NCBI RefSeq assembly: GCF_024343575.1
Contig: NZ_RJUA01000005.1
Span: 124,001 to 188,000, forward strand
Length of the DNA: 64,000 nucleotides
Origin: Lacihabitans sp. LS3-19
GTDB taxonomy: Bacteria > Bacteroidota > Bacteroidia > Cytophagales > Spirosomataceae
Direction of reading: 5' to 3'
How positions within the stretch are numbered: position 1 is the stretch's first letter; each line of letters opens with the position of its first letter. Shown one piece after another: positions 9,091 through 18,712 of the stretch. The translations under genes and the position numbers were made by a program. The notes beneath the pieces were generated by a model. That model did no database searches and was not told the origin of the DNA. It was given only the letters and a program-made list of their open reading frames with translations.

Positions 9091-10224
9091 ATGGCCAAAT
9101 TACTTTTCTTCACTAAAATGAATTTCGGAATTCCTGCAAGTGGTGGAATCAAAAATAAAGTTTTTGCACAGGCAAGGGCCTTTGAAGGTTTAGGTTTAGA
9201 GACAGATATTTTATTTTTCGAAAATAGTGAAGTAAAAATTCGAGGTAAAAATATTAACATAACCACAAATACAACTAGCAAATTTGAATTTTTAAAATAT
9301 TTATATTTAGGATATTTGAAAAAGATAAAAATTGAAGAATACGACTATTTGTATATTAGACATTTTCTTACAAATCCTCTTTTTATTTTAATGCTTAAAA
9401 GGATTAAATCTAGGAATAAAAGGATTAAGATATTTATGGAAATACCTACTTATCCTTATAGGTTTGAATTTGCTCACATGCCTTTCAAGAAAAGGCTAGA
9501 ACTAAAAATAGATGACTTTACTACTTCATTTTTCAAGAAATACATAGATAGAATTGTGACATTTTCTTCTAAAAAAGAAATATTTGGGGTTCCAACATTA
9601 AGGACTGACAATGGTATTGATATTGAGAAATTCGGGCTTGTTTCTTCAGCTCAATTTGGCGGAAGCCAATTGCATCTTTTAGGATTAGCCAACATGCAAA
9701 TATGGCATGGAATTGATAGATTAATAATGGGATTAAAACAATATTATAATTCTTCTCAAAGCCTAAAAGTAATATTACATATAGTAGGTCGTGGAGACGA
9801 ATTAGAGAACTTAATTAGACTTTCAGAAGATAATAACTTAACAGAATATATTAAATTTCATGGCTTTTTATCAGGAGATGAATTAAACAATATGTTCGCT
9901 TCTTGCCACCTAGGCATTGGTTCTCTTGGAATGCACAGAATAAATGTTGCCAAAGGTGAAACATCCGCACTTAAATCAAGAGAATATGCATCTAGAGGTT
10001 TACCATTTGTCATTGCCTATGAAGATCGCGGATTTCCAGTTGATTTCCCTTTTATGTTAAAACTTGAAGCAAATGACAATCCAATAGACATTAACACCCT
10101 CGTTGAATTTTATATGGAGGCTACTAAAACAAATGACTTTGGAATAAAAATGCATGAATATGCGGCCAACAATTTATCTTGGAAGTCTAAACTATTACCT
10201 GTTGTTGAAGCATTTAAATTATAA
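9091..10224 (+). CDS. Glycosyltransferase, GT4-like (GT-B fold)
   Basis: This is a 377-residue protein. The N-terminal domain starts MAKLLFFTKMNFGIPASGGI with a glycine-rich loop for the acceptor side. The C-terminal half has the LHIVGRGDELENL and IKFHGFLSGDELNNMF elements of GT1/GT4 glycosyltransferases. The acid pair that usually forms EX7E is less clear than in the gene at 5082 (KGETSALKSREYASRGLPFV). It probably adds one sugar to the surface glycan. It is divergent from the GT2 gene and is followed after 2 nt by the DUF5672 gene. Confidence 0.83.
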   Translation: MAKLLFFTKMNFGIPASGGIKNKVFAQARAFEGLGLETDILFFENSEVKIRGKNINITTNTTSKFEFLKYLYLGYLKKIKIEEYDYLYIRHFLTNPLFILMLKRIKSRNKRIKIFMEIPTYPYRFEFAHMPFKKRLELKIDDFTTSFFKKYIDRIVTFSSKKEIFGVPTLRTDNGIDIEKFGLVSSAQFGGSQLHLLGLANMQIWHGIDRLIMGLKQYYNSSQSLKVILHIVGRGDELENLIRLSEDNNLTEYIKFHGFLSGDELNNMFASCHLGIGSLGMHRINVAKGETSALKSREYASRGLPFVIAYEDRGFPVDFPFMLKLEANDNPIDINTLVEFYMEATKTNDFGIKMHEYAANNLSWKSKLLPVVEAFKL

Positions 10225-10226
10225 AA

Positions 10227-10934
10227 ATGGAAGTAGCTGTAATTATACCTATTTATAAAGAGAAACTTTCAGAAAACGAAATCAAATCTTTGAAACAAGC
10301 AAAATTTATTCTTGGAGAATTTCCAATTTACTTTGTTTGCCCGGAAGATTTGGATATAAATAAATATCTTGAAATTGCACCAAACGCAAAAATAAAAAGA
10401 TTTGGAAATGATTATTTTCAAAGCATAGTAGGCTATAGTCAATTAATGTTATCTCCTCATTTTTACAAGACTTTTTTTGATTATCAGTATATCTTAATTT
10501 ATCAATTAGATGCCTTTGTTTTCAAGAATGAATTATTGGAATGGTGTTTTAAAAATTACGATTACATTGGTGCTCCTTGGATTTCAGCAGTGCCAATAAC
10601 CAATGGCAAACCTATTATTGATATGAGTAAATGGTTTATAAACAGAGTAGGAAATGGAGGACTTTCTTTAAGAAAGGTAAAAAGTCATTATTTAAACACC
10701 TTGATTTTTAGACCATTCCTAAAATATTTCATCAAGAACGAAGATATGTTTTGGGGTTTGTTTTTATATTGGTTAAATCCATTTTTCAAAAGACCAAAAG
10801 TAAAAGAAGCTTTAGAATTTGCTTTTGAGATGGAACCAATGAAATCATTTCAAATTATAGATAAAAAACTCCCATTTGGTGTTCATGCTTGGGAAAAGTA
10901 TGAACCCGAATTTTGGAAAAAAATTATAGATTAG
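10227..10934 (+). CDS. DUF5672 family protein (putative glycosyltransferase)
   Basis: This 235-residue protein matches the DUF5672 pattern: an N-terminal AVIIPIYKEKLSENE, a central ILIYQLDAFVFKNEL and GAPW, then a VGNGGLSLRKV segment and an FGVHAWEKYEPEFW-type end. Family members are found beside glycan genes and resemble GT-A glycosyltransferases (the LDAF acidic residue would take the DXD role), but no activity is established to my knowledge. It lies 2 nt after the GT4 gene and likely belongs to the same transcript. Calling it a sugar transferase is inference from family and location. Confidence 0.72.
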   Translation: MEVAVIIPIYKEKLSENEIKSLKQAKFILGEFPIYFVCPEDLDINKYLEIAPNAKIKRFGNDYFQSIVGYSQLMLSPHFYKTFFDYQYILIYQLDAFVFKNELLEWCFKNYDYIGAPWISAVPITNGKPIIDMSKWFINRVGNGGLSLRKVKSHYLNTLIFRPFLKYFIKNEDMFWGLFLYWLNPFFKRPKVKEALEFAFEMEPMKSFQIIDKKLPFGVHAWEKYEPEFWKKIID

Positions 10935-10998
10935 TTATTTTAGCTTTTTGTTTCAAAATTCAAAATCAACCATTAAATTCTCTACTTAAACTTTAGAT

Positions 10999-13900
10999 AT
11001 GAAACCACAATTTTACCTTTCAATTATTATTCTACTTTTTATTTCAAATATTACATTTGCATCTCATTTTAGGGGAGGAAAAATAGAATGGACACGAAGT
11101 CCAAATTCTAATACTGTAACTTTTAAAGTATATTCCGTTTGGCGTGAAGACTTTGTTGAAGATATCTCTTTAGATTTTGGAGATGGCCAATATTCAAATT
11201 ATTTGATTGGAAATGAAATACTTCATATCGATGGTTACAGAGTAATAGAATCCGCAATAGACCATACTTATGCATCAACGGGAAATTATTCTGTTAATTA
11301 CAGTTCATGTTGTAGAATTGATATCACGCAAAATTCTCCTGGATATGACTTTTCTGTTTCAACAACCGTATGTTTAAATTCAAGCAATTTGAATTCTCCA
11401 AGTTCTAACAGTCCATTTATTATTGAATTAACCCAAGGAAACTTAAATCAATTGCAATTATCTGGATTTGATAACGATGGAGCTTCTGTGAATTTTAGTA
11501 CATCAGTAATTTCAGGCTATAGTTTTGTACCATCATCAGCAGGAAATATCCTTACTATTTCTCCTAGTGGTGTATTAAATTGGAATACTTCAGGCACTAC
11601 AATTGGACAATTATGGCAATTAAAATATAAAATATCCGATGGATGTGCAGAAACCGAAATGGATATTTTAGTAAAAATCGTTCAATCTACATGTCCAGTG
11701 CCGCTTGGGATAATCGCTGGCAATAATGTTATTCAATCAGGCCAATCCTCAAATATCACTTTAAGCTTTACTGGTGCCGCACCTTGGACTTATGAGATTA
11801 CGGATATTGGCTCTGGAACAACATCCACAAATCCATTTGTGGTGGCAGTTAGTCCATCACAAACTACAACTTATGTTATTAATTCAATATCAAATAGTTG
11901 TGGATTCGGTAACACAATTGGTTCTGCTAAGGTTGTCGTATGCAATTCATCCAACGTCGCAACATCATCTATCACTGGCACTTCTATAATTGGAAGCGGA
12001 CAAAGCACCAATTTGACTTTAGACTTTACAGGAAATGGCCCTTGGAATTATACAGTTTCGAATTTTGGCTCAGGTGTTTCTTCATCAAATCAAAAAATCA
12101 TCTCAGTTTCTCCTACACAAAACACCACTTATACTATCACAAATTTATCTGATGCATGTGGAACTGGATTAGCATCCCCAAATAGTGCTGTTGTTTCTAT
12201 TTGCCCATCTCCCAGTGCGGTTATTAGCGGTAGTACTGCCATTACCAGCGGAGGTATTGCTAATATTTATGTAAATTTTACGGGTACCCCACCTTGGGCA
12301 TATAATATAAGTAACTTTGGCACAGGTTCTACGAGTAATAATCCATTAACAATTGGCGTAAACCCAAGTATTACAACCACATATGCATTAGTTTCTGTTT
12401 CAAATTCATGTTCTTCAGGCACAACCTCTGGGTCAGCTACTATTACAGTATGTCCAGCTAGTAATACTGTTACATTAAACAACAATCTCCCGATTGTCGA
12501 AGGGGCTTCAACAAACTTGGTTCTTAATTCATCTGTGATACCTTTTAATTATAATATTTCTGGAATTGGAAATGGAGTAGCTAATACTTCTCCTTTTAAT
12601 ATTCAAGTATCGCCTTTGACAACAACGAAATATGAACTTTTATCAGCAACAAATTCCTGCGGAACTCCAACATTTTCAGGAATATCAACGGTAGTTGTCC
12701 AAGCTCCTAATAGCAATAAAAAATTAATCTCTTGTTTTCCATTTGATGGAAATGTAATAGATCAAAAAGGGACAAATACAAGTTATAACAGTGGAGCAGT
12801 TTTGACATCAGATAGGTTTGGGAATCCAAATAGTGCATATTATTTCGATGGCTACTCAAACATATCATTAAGCACCAATGAATTAATAAATAATGAGTTT
12901 ACTTATTCTGCTTGGGTAAAACCAACCTCACTTCCCTTAACAGGAGAAATTCAAATACTATTTTCTATTGGTGGAAGTGGTGGTGATCAACTTTTTTCGA
13001 TAAATAATTCATATTTTGGTGATACTGAAAATAGGCCAAAGTTTAATATGCCTAACTATATTGGATATAACTCAGCGGGACCATATCTCCTTTCAGATGA
13101 AATTATTACGGAAAACAATTGGTATTTTGTCACTTTTGTAAGGTCCATTGATAGTTTGTTGGTTTACATAAATGGAGAAAAATCAAATTCGGTATATTCT
13201 ACTGGAGTTCCCCCTTACTATGCAGGAAATATCGCAATGATTGGTAGTAGATATTTTGGAGGACAAGGTTTTAAAGGTACAATAGATGACTTAAAACTTT
13301 TTAAAGGAGTATTGACAAAAGAAGAAATAAAAATTTTGTATCTCACACAAACCTGCAATTTTGAATATTTAGAGAATCATAAAGTTGAATTAATCTCTTG
13401 TTATAACTTTTCAGGAAATTCTTTAGATGGTTTAGAAAAAAACAATGCCCAACCTAATAATGTAACTTATTCCTTTGATAGATTTGGCAATTCAAATTCA
13501 AGTGTTATTTTGAATGGAACTGGTGATTTATCGTTAAATGCAAATAATTTTGCACTTAACAACTATTCTATTTCATTATGGACAAAATTGAATACTACAA
13601 ATAATAATACCACATTATTTTTAGCTGGTCAAAATAGTACGAACCAAATAATCAGATTTGTAAATGATGCCTCAAGTGGTAATATTCCAAGTTTTAAATT
13701 TGAAGCTAATTTAATTTCAGGATTGACTTCTATTTCAGCTCCCAATATTTTAACTAACCAGTGGTATCATATTGTCGCTATTAAAGACCCATCTAGAATA
13801 AGACTTTATATAAATGGCAATTTGATTGGAGAAAAAGGAATTTATAATAATTCTGAATCGTATTATGGAATAGCACCTATCAATGCCACATTTGGAAGCA

Positions 13901-14223
13901 AAAATGGAACGGAAAAGTTAAATGGACTTTTAGATGACATTAAAATTTATAATGGATCATTATATGAGGCTGAAGTAAAAGAAATTTATCAGAAAACAAT
14001 ATCTGATTGCAATTTTAGTCCCTGTCCAACTTATTTAAATGTCACTGGCAATATTTTAGGTAACGAAAACCTAAGAGCTAGTGTATTCTTAGAAGGCTCA
14101 AATATCAACACCAATAATAGTAATTTTTCGTATTTTAGTGGAAAAAGCATTTTAATAAAACCTGGTTTTAATTCAAATTCAAATATTGTATTTAAAGCTG
14201 AAATAAAAGGATGCTACAATTAA
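10999..14223 (+). CDS. Large secreted protein: PKD-like start, four ~85-aa repeats, two LamG-like domains, C-terminal GC-ending motif
   Basis: This 1074-residue protein has a signal peptide at ~1-21 (cleavage near TFA-SH), then an ASHFRGGKIEW start and a DFGDG PKD-like domain. Four tandem repeats follow at ~232-315, ~316-402, ~403-485 and ~486-570, each with a T-W-Y-I core, TTTY and a paired cysteine. Two LamG/concanavalin-like domains at ~575-780 and ~795-1010 each contain an LISC(F/Y) opening, a YING strand and an L(D)D(L/I)K strand. The last ~55 residues (KSILIKPGFNSNSNIVFKAE, then IKGC) match the C-terminus of the protein at 43846, suggesting a shared sorting or anchoring domain of the T9SS-linked type (from memory, the 3-coathanger/GCX-type C-terminus). 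It is probably a surface adhesin. Location between glycan genes may be coincidental. Confidence 0.85.
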   Translation: MKPQFYLSIIILLFISNITFASHFRGGKIEWTRSPNSNTVTFKVYSVWREDFVEDISLDFGDGQYSNYLIGNEILHIDGYRVIESAIDHTYASTGNYSVNYSSCCRIDITQNSPGYDFSVSTTVCLNSSNLNSPSSNSPFIIELTQGNLNQLQLSGFDNDGASVNFSTSVISGYSFVPSSAGNILTISPSGVLNWNTSGTTIGQLWQLKYKISDGCAETEMDILVKIVQSTCPVPLGIIAGNNVIQSGQSSNITLSFTGAAPWTYEITDIGSGTTSTNPFVVAVSPSQTTTYVINSISNSCGFGNTIGSAKVVVCNSSNVATSSITGTSIIGSGQSTNLTLDFTGNGPWNYTVSNFGSGVSSSNQKIISVSPTQNTTYTITNLSDACGTGLASPNSAVVSICPSPSAVISGSTAITSGGIANIYVNFTGTPPWAYNISNFGTGSTSNNPLTIGVNPSITTTYALVSVSNSCSSGTTSGSATITVCPASNTVTLNNNLPIVEGASTNLVLNSSVIPFNYNISGIGNGVANTSPFNIQVSPLTTTKYELLSATNSCGTPTFSGISTVVVQAPNSNKKLISCFPFDGNVIDQKGTNTSYNSGAVLTSDRFGNPNSAYYFDGYSNISLSTNELINNEFTYSAWVKPTSLPLTGEIQILFSIGGSGGDQLFSINNSYFGDTENRPKFNMPNYIGYNSAGPYLLSDEIITENNWYFVTFVRSIDSLLVYINGEKSNSVYSTGVPPYYAGNIAMIGSRYFGGQGFKGTIDDLKLFKGVLTKEEIKILYLTQTCNFEYLENHKVELISCYNFSGNSLDGLEKNNAQPNNVTYSFDRFGNSNSSVILNGTGDLSLNANNFALNNYSISLWTKLNTTNNNTTLFLAGQNSTNQIIRFVNDASSGNIPSFKFEANLISGLTSISAPNILTNQWYHIVAIKDPSRIRLYINGNLIGEKGIYNNSESYYGIAPINATFGSKNGTEKLNGLLDDIKIYNGSLYEAEVKEIYQKTISDCNFSPCPTYLNVTGNILGNENLRASVFLEGSNINTNNSNFSYFSGKSILIKPGFNSNSNIVFKAEIKGCYN

Positions 14224-14242
14224 TTAAATGCAAAACATTGAC

Positions 14243-15406
14243 TTAGGCAAGTAAATTCAAAATATTAGAATATATATTATTTGAATTTTGAACAGAAAAA
14301 ATTTTCTCTAAATTTCTTCTATTAACTTCTTTCTCATTTAAAGTTAATTCAGAAGTGCCATAGATTTCAAATTCCGATTCAAAAATTGAAACCTTTATTT
14401 CTTTTTCAAGAAAGAAATTTAATATTGGGTTATTTTTAGATAGATATACTCTGGCACCCAAATAAATTAAGGAAATAATATTCCCCATTGCCTGCTGTCT
14501 ATAATGCAAAAAAACTGCAGTGTTACAAGTCTTAAGAAAATTCATGTAATTAGTTAAATCCATAAATTCTAAAACACTTTCTCCTTGAAGTCCTAAAATA
14601 TTTTGAACTTCTTTTTGAAACTTATTTTTAAAACTTGTAGTCGCATATCCATAATTTAAAACAAAAAATGCTTTTGTAAATAAACCTTTGTGATCTTTTA
14701 ATTTATCCAAAACTTCGAAATAATTAGACTCCAATGAGGCAGAATTCCCAACTAGAATATTACCAGTATTTAAATTTAAATTTGGGTCTGAAATATTGCC
14801 TAAATATTGATTTAATGTAAGAAATGGGGCATAAACAAATTGCATTTTGTTTTTATAATATTTTGAAAATATTTCGAAATCTTCATGAATGTAGGATATA
14901 AAATAATCAATTTTCTTATAAAGTAATAATGCCTCACGAAAATTTTCAAGGTTCATTCTTTTAAGAATAAAATCCGGTAAAAAATCAAAAAAACATTCAA
15001 TAAGTTTGTTTTTTATTATAAAAAATTTGTTTTGCTTTAAATGATATTTCAATGTGATTGGCCCATATAAAGTTAACCTTAGCTTAGGTAAAGAATAAAT
15101 ATCATACCCCCAAGGAAACCATCCAAATTTAATTTGTGCATCTATTTCAAGTCCAACTTTTGCGAACTTTTGGCAAATAGAATGAAATAATACTAATTGT
15201 GGTTTAAAATTTTTAATGTAAAAATTAATATTTGATTCCTTAAAATCTAAAATCAATATTTCATTTTTAGTTTTAGGAAAGCTAGAAATTTTAGAGGAGA
15301 TATCTTCAAAGAAAAAGTAAAAATTATTAGTATTAGTTTCTTCAAAATTCCTAATTACATCTGATACTATCTTTTCAGGTAATAAAAAATGAAAAATTGT
15401 CTTCAA
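14243..15406 (-). CDS. WecF-like TDP-Fuc4NAc:lipid II N-acetylfucosaminyl transferase (GT56)
   Basis: This 387-residue protein resembles WecF, which adds Fuc4NAc to lipid II in enterobacterial common antigen synthesis. Features that fit are an ILVGNSASLESNYFEVLD segment in the middle (nucleotide-sugar side), HEDFEIFSKYY before it, and FLHYRQQAMGNIISLIYLGA followed by LSKNNPI near the end, the most conserved part of the family. The start overlaps the end of the WecE-like gene by 4 nt (ATGA). WecD-, WecE- and Wzx-like genes follow upstream in order, which strongly supports the call. The acceptor in this organism is unknown, so the symbol is left blank. Confidence 0.82.
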   Translation of the reverse strand: MKTIFHFLLPEKIVSDVIRNFEETNTNNFYFFFEDISSKISSFPKTKNEILILDFKESNINFYIKNFKPQLVLFHSICQKFAKVGLEIDAQIKFGWFPWGYDIYSLPKLRLTLYGPITLKYHLKQNKFFIIKNKLIECFFDFLPDFILKRMNLENFREALLLYKKIDYFISYIHEDFEIFSKYYKNKMQFVYAPFLTLNQYLGNISDPNLNLNTGNILVGNSASLESNYFEVLDKLKDHKGLFTKAFFVLNYGYATTSFKNKFQKEVQNILGLQGESVLEFMDLTNYMNFLKTCNTAVFLHYRQQAMGNIISLIYLGARVYLSKNNPILNFFLEKEIKVSIFESEFEIYGTSELTLNEKEVNRRNLEKIFSVQNSNNIYSNILNLLA

Positions 15407-16542
15407 TTTACTATAATATTAATAATATGAGTAACTTCTTTTTCTGTTAAGTCAACAAAAAGGGGTAGTCTAAGTAAACAATCAGAGTATCTGTCAGAAT
15501 TTACTAATTCTCTTCCATCATGTTTATCTTTATAATATGGACTCTTATGAAGGCTTAAATAATGAAAAACAGATAGTATCCCTTTATTTTTCAATTTTAA
15601 TATCAAATTGTCTCTTTTTTCACTTGTATTGAAAATAAGATAAAAAATATGTGCATTATTCCCAGAATATTCAGGAATATAGGAAATTTCAACATCATTT
15701 AATAGTGCCCATTCTTTTAAACCATTTTTATATTGATTCCAAATTGCAATTCTCTTTTTTTGAATTTCATCTAGAGACTGTAATTGTGAATATAAAAGTG
15801 CGGCAATTAACTCAGATGGCAAAAATGATGACCCAACATCTACCCAATTATATTTATCCACAATTCCTTTAAAAAAAGCATTTCGATTTGTTCCTTTTTC
15901 CCAAATAATTTCTGCTCTTTCAACAAGTGTTTTATCATTAATAACTAGTAAACCTCCTTCTCCTGAAGATATATTCTTAGTTTCATGAAATGAAAATGTA
16001 GCTAAATGTCCAAATGAACCTAAAAACTTCTTTGATTTGTCAGAAAAAGAATAATTGTTAGCTATGGCCTGGGCTGCATCTTCAATAACATACAATTTGT
16101 ATTTTGCGGCAATGCTCATTACCAATTCCATATTACAAGCTGTACCTGCATAATGGACAACTACAATTGCCTTAGTTTTTTTTGTAATTAAACTTTCAAT
16201 TTGATTTTCATCAAGACTTGGATGATTATTTTTGCTATCTATAAAAACAATTTTAGCTCCCCTCAATATAAAAGGATTTGCTGAACTTACAAAAGTATAT
16301 GAAGGTACAATTACTTCATCTCCAGGTTTTATATCAATCAAAATGGCGGCCATTTCCAAAGCATCTGTACACGAAGTGGTTAACAAACACTTGCCAAAAC
16401 CAAACCTATTTTCAAAAAAAGCCTGACTTTTTTTTGTAAAAGGGCCATTTCCAGAGAGGTTTCTTGTTCTAAATACCTCGTTTACAAATTCGTTTTCCTT
16501 TCCTGTCAAAAAGGGTCTATTAAAAGGAATCAAATATTCCAT
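15403..16542 (-). CDS. wecE: WecE/RffA-like dTDP-4-amino-4,6-dideoxygalactose transaminase
   Basis: This 379-residue DegT-family aminotransferase has the WecE-type features: IPFNRPFLTGKE at the N-terminus, TSCTDALEMAA, the PLP motif YVIEDAAQA (D155), and the Schiff-base lysine K189 in FSFHETKNISSGEGG. It is expected to convert dTDP-4-keto-6-deoxyglucose to dTDP-4-amino-4,6-dideoxygalactose, which the adjacent WecD-like enzyme would acetylate to Fuc4NAc. It overlaps the WecD-like gene by 13 nt and the WecF-like gene by 4 nt. dTDP-sugar precursor genes (rmlA, rmlB) are not in the window and must be supplied from elsewhere. Confidence 0.92.
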   Translation of the reverse strand: MEYLIPFNRPFLTGKENEFVNEVFRTRNLSGNGPFTKKSQAFFENRFGFGKCLLTTSCTDALEMAAILIDIKPGDEVIVPSYTFVSSANPFILRGAKIVFIDSKNNHPSLDENQIESLITKKTKAIVVVHYAGTACNMELVMSIAAKYKLYVIEDAAQAIANNYSFSDKSKKFLGSFGHLATFSFHETKNISSGEGGLLVINDKTLVERAEIIWEKGTNRNAFFKGIVDKYNWVDVGSSFLPSELIAALLYSQLQSLDEIQKKRIAIWNQYKNGLKEWALLNDVEISYIPEYSGNNAHIFYLIFNTSEKRDNLILKLKNKGILSVFHYLSLHKSPYYKDKHDGRELVNSDRYSDCLLRLPLFVDLTEKEVTHIINIIVN

Positions 16543-17219
16543 AAATGATAAATGTATATATAATTCTTGATTTCAAATTTATTTTTCTTATATAAAGTCA
16601 TTGCAGGATAATTTTCACCTTGTGTAATAACTCTCAATTTTCCTATTTTGGATTTTTGAGATTCATTAATGCAATACTCTACCAAAGCATTTCCAATCCC
16701 TCTTCCCCTGTTTTTCCTATCAACACCTAATAAACCAATGGTAAAAACATCCTTTTCTTTTTCAAGTGTAATAAATCCAGCAATTTCATTATTAACTAAG
16801 TACAAAAAAGTATCAATTTCTTTAATATTTATTAATGATTTTTTTATCCATTCATAATACAACTTTTCAAATTCAGAGTTCTTGAAATTTTTATCACAAA
16901 AAAATCTCGAATAGGCACCACTTTGAAGTGAAAGGTCTTTTAATTTTTCCGATTTCAATTCCTCAGGTCCAGCTAATATGATAGATTTAGAAACGTTTAA
17001 TAATTCTGTGGTTTGAATTTCCCTCTCAAATTCAACTCGTGTTGAAATGAAATCATAATTAAAATCTAAAATTTTATTTTGACTATATAAATAAATTAGT
17101 TTAAAATTATCTTTATTCTTTATGTTTTTGTCAAGTTTTACAATTCCGTCAAAATGTGCTTCTCCAACTTCAAACCCGAAAAAATCTGAATCCCAAGTTT
17201 TCCTTTTAATCTCAAGCAT
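16530..17219 (-). CDS. WecD-like GNAT acetyltransferase (dTDP-Fuc4N N-acetyltransferase)
   Basis: This 229-residue protein has the TWDSDFFGFEVG opening typical of WecD-like enzymes, an SGAYSRFFCDKNF / YYEWIKKS middle part, and a C-terminal GNAT fold with the acetyl-CoA loop RKNRGRGIGNALVEYC near 173-188. In E. coli WecD acetylates the 4-amino group of dTDP-4-amino-4,6-dideoxygalactose. Its position between a flippase gene and a WecE-like gene makes this role likely. The start overlaps the flippase stop by one base (TAATG on the - strand) and its end overlaps wecE by 13 nt, so the set is probably translated in a coupled way. Confidence 0.85.
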   Translation of the reverse strand: MLEIKRKTWDSDFFGFEVGEAHFDGIVKLDKNIKNKDNFKLIYLYSQNKILDFNYDFISTRVEFEREIQTTELLNVSKSIILAGPEELKSEKLKDLSLQSGAYSRFFCDKNFKNSEFEKLYYEWIKKSLINIKEIDTFLYLVNNEIAGFITLEKEKDVFTIGLLGVDRKNRGRGIGNALVEYCINESQKSKIGKLRVITQGENYPAMTLYKKNKFEIKNYIYIYHLWNI

Positions 17220-18712
17220 TATTTGAATTTCTTTTTAAAGTTTAAGTACATATATGTCAGGTCTTGTGATATATTGTATTTTAACAAAACAAATGAAAAA
17301 ATAGATATAATAATTAATGATTTAAAAACAATTCCACCTATTAAGGCTATTGCTGATTGTCCAAAATCTGGAATTATATATCCAATTAAAATCAAAAAGC
17401 ACAAAAAAATTACTATAAAAAATTCCTTTATTGTTAAAGGATTCATTCCAAATTTACTTTGAACAAAGAAAAGTCTAAAAATTCCAGAAAACAAAGTTAC
17501 TAGAGCTGTTGCAAAAGCAGAACCCAAAAGCCCTAAAATTGGAATTAAAAAATAGTTCAAAAGAACAACTGAAATAGCCATAAAAATAACTAAAATAGTA
17601 TTGAATTTGTAATATTTTGAATAAGAAATCACTTCATTATTTAAACCTAAGCTCATTTCAATCCATTTTGCTAAAGAAATAATAATAACTATCCATTTAC
17701 CTTGAGAATAAATCTCTTTTTTGGGCAATAAATTTAAAATAGCTTCAATATTTACAGAAACTAGCACTAACATAATACCGCCAATAAGCATTAAATTAAG
17801 TGCCGACTTTTTATATATTTCATTCACCTTTTTAAAATTTAAATGGAAAAGATTTTCTGACAAAATAGGTACAGAAATAGATTTCAATGCCTTAGCTGGA
17901 ATTTCTATAGTGTTTGCTATATATGAAGATATAACAAAAATAGCAACAGCTTGTGTACCAATTTTTTGAGCAATTATATTTCGATCAATGAACATTATTA
18001 AATTCACTCCTAAGCTTCCTATAATAACCAATCCTCCAAATTTAACTGCGTCTTTAATAATTCTCTTTTCGATATTAAGAAAATTGAAATTGATTTGAAA
18101 TTTCCCTAATTTAATTAAGTAAATAATTAGTGATATTATTATTATTAAAATAAAGAAAACGTTAAAAAGTAAAAAAGTAGAAAAATTAATATAACCCAAT
18201 CCATAAATAATAATAGAAATAATATTTAATGCTCTAAAAACAGTTTCTCTTAAAAACGTAGGCATTGCTACTCTTTTATTTGCTCTTGAATAAGCTTCAA
18301 AAACCATCAAAACTGCCCAAAAAAGTGACATTGGTAAACTAAGCCATAAATAAGGAATTACCGTAGGTGATTTTGCAAGAAAAAGCAATTTAAATTCATC
18401 GTTAATAAATATAAGAGGCACTAAAAAAACAAGGAATCCTATTAAAGGAAATAATAACATCAACAATAGCATTCCATTATTTCCATTATTTTCATTTTTA
18501 AATCTAGCAAAAAATTTATCAATAATATAGGGTGAGCCTAAATGGACAAAAGTCGCAAATATTAAACTATTTTCTAACAATAAACGAGAAACAGCCAATT
18601 CATCTGCCGACAAAAAATGAGTTGCGATAAATAATGTATTGATGGCTCCAAGTATTACCCCTATAAAATAACCTACACTAGACTTTACACTTTGTCTAAT
18701 AATTAATCCCAT
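17219..18712 (-). CDS. wzx: Polysaccharide flippase (Wzx/MATE-like MOP superfamily)
   Basis: This 497-residue, highly hydrophobic protein has about 12-14 predicted membrane helices and the N-terminal SSVGYFIGVILGAINTLFIA of the polysaccharide-synthesis branch of the MOP superfamily. It would flip an undecaprenyl-linked oligosaccharide to the periplasm. In the usual pathway it needs a Wzy polymerase; none is seen in this window, while the left part of the cluster encodes an ABC exporter, the other known route. Its start codon overlaps (TAATG) the end of the methyltransferase relic upstream, and its stop overlaps the WecD-like start in the same way. Confidence 0.88.
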   Translation of the reverse strand: MGLIIRQSVKSSVGYFIGVILGAINTLFIATHFLSADELAVSRLLLENSLIFATFVHLGSPYIIDKFFARFKNENNGNNGMLLLMLLFPLIGFLVFLVPLIFINDEFKLLFLAKSPTVIPYLWLSLPMSLFWAVLMVFEAYSRANKRVAMPTFLRETVFRALNIISIIIYGLGYINFSTFLLFNVFFILIIIISLIIYLIKLGKFQINFNFLNIEKRIIKDAVKFGGLVIIGSLGVNLIMFIDRNIIAQKIGTQAVAIFVISSYIANTIEIPAKALKSISVPILSENLFHLNFKKVNEIYKKSALNLMLIGGIMLVLVSVNIEAILNLLPKKEIYSQGKWIVIIISLAKWIEMSLGLNNEVISYSKYYKFNTILVIFMAISVVLLNYFLIPILGLLGSAFATALVTLFSGIFRLFFVQSKFGMNPLTIKEFFIVIFLCFLILIGYIIPDFGQSAIALIGGIVFKSLIIISIFSFVLLKYNISQDLTYMYLNFKKKFK

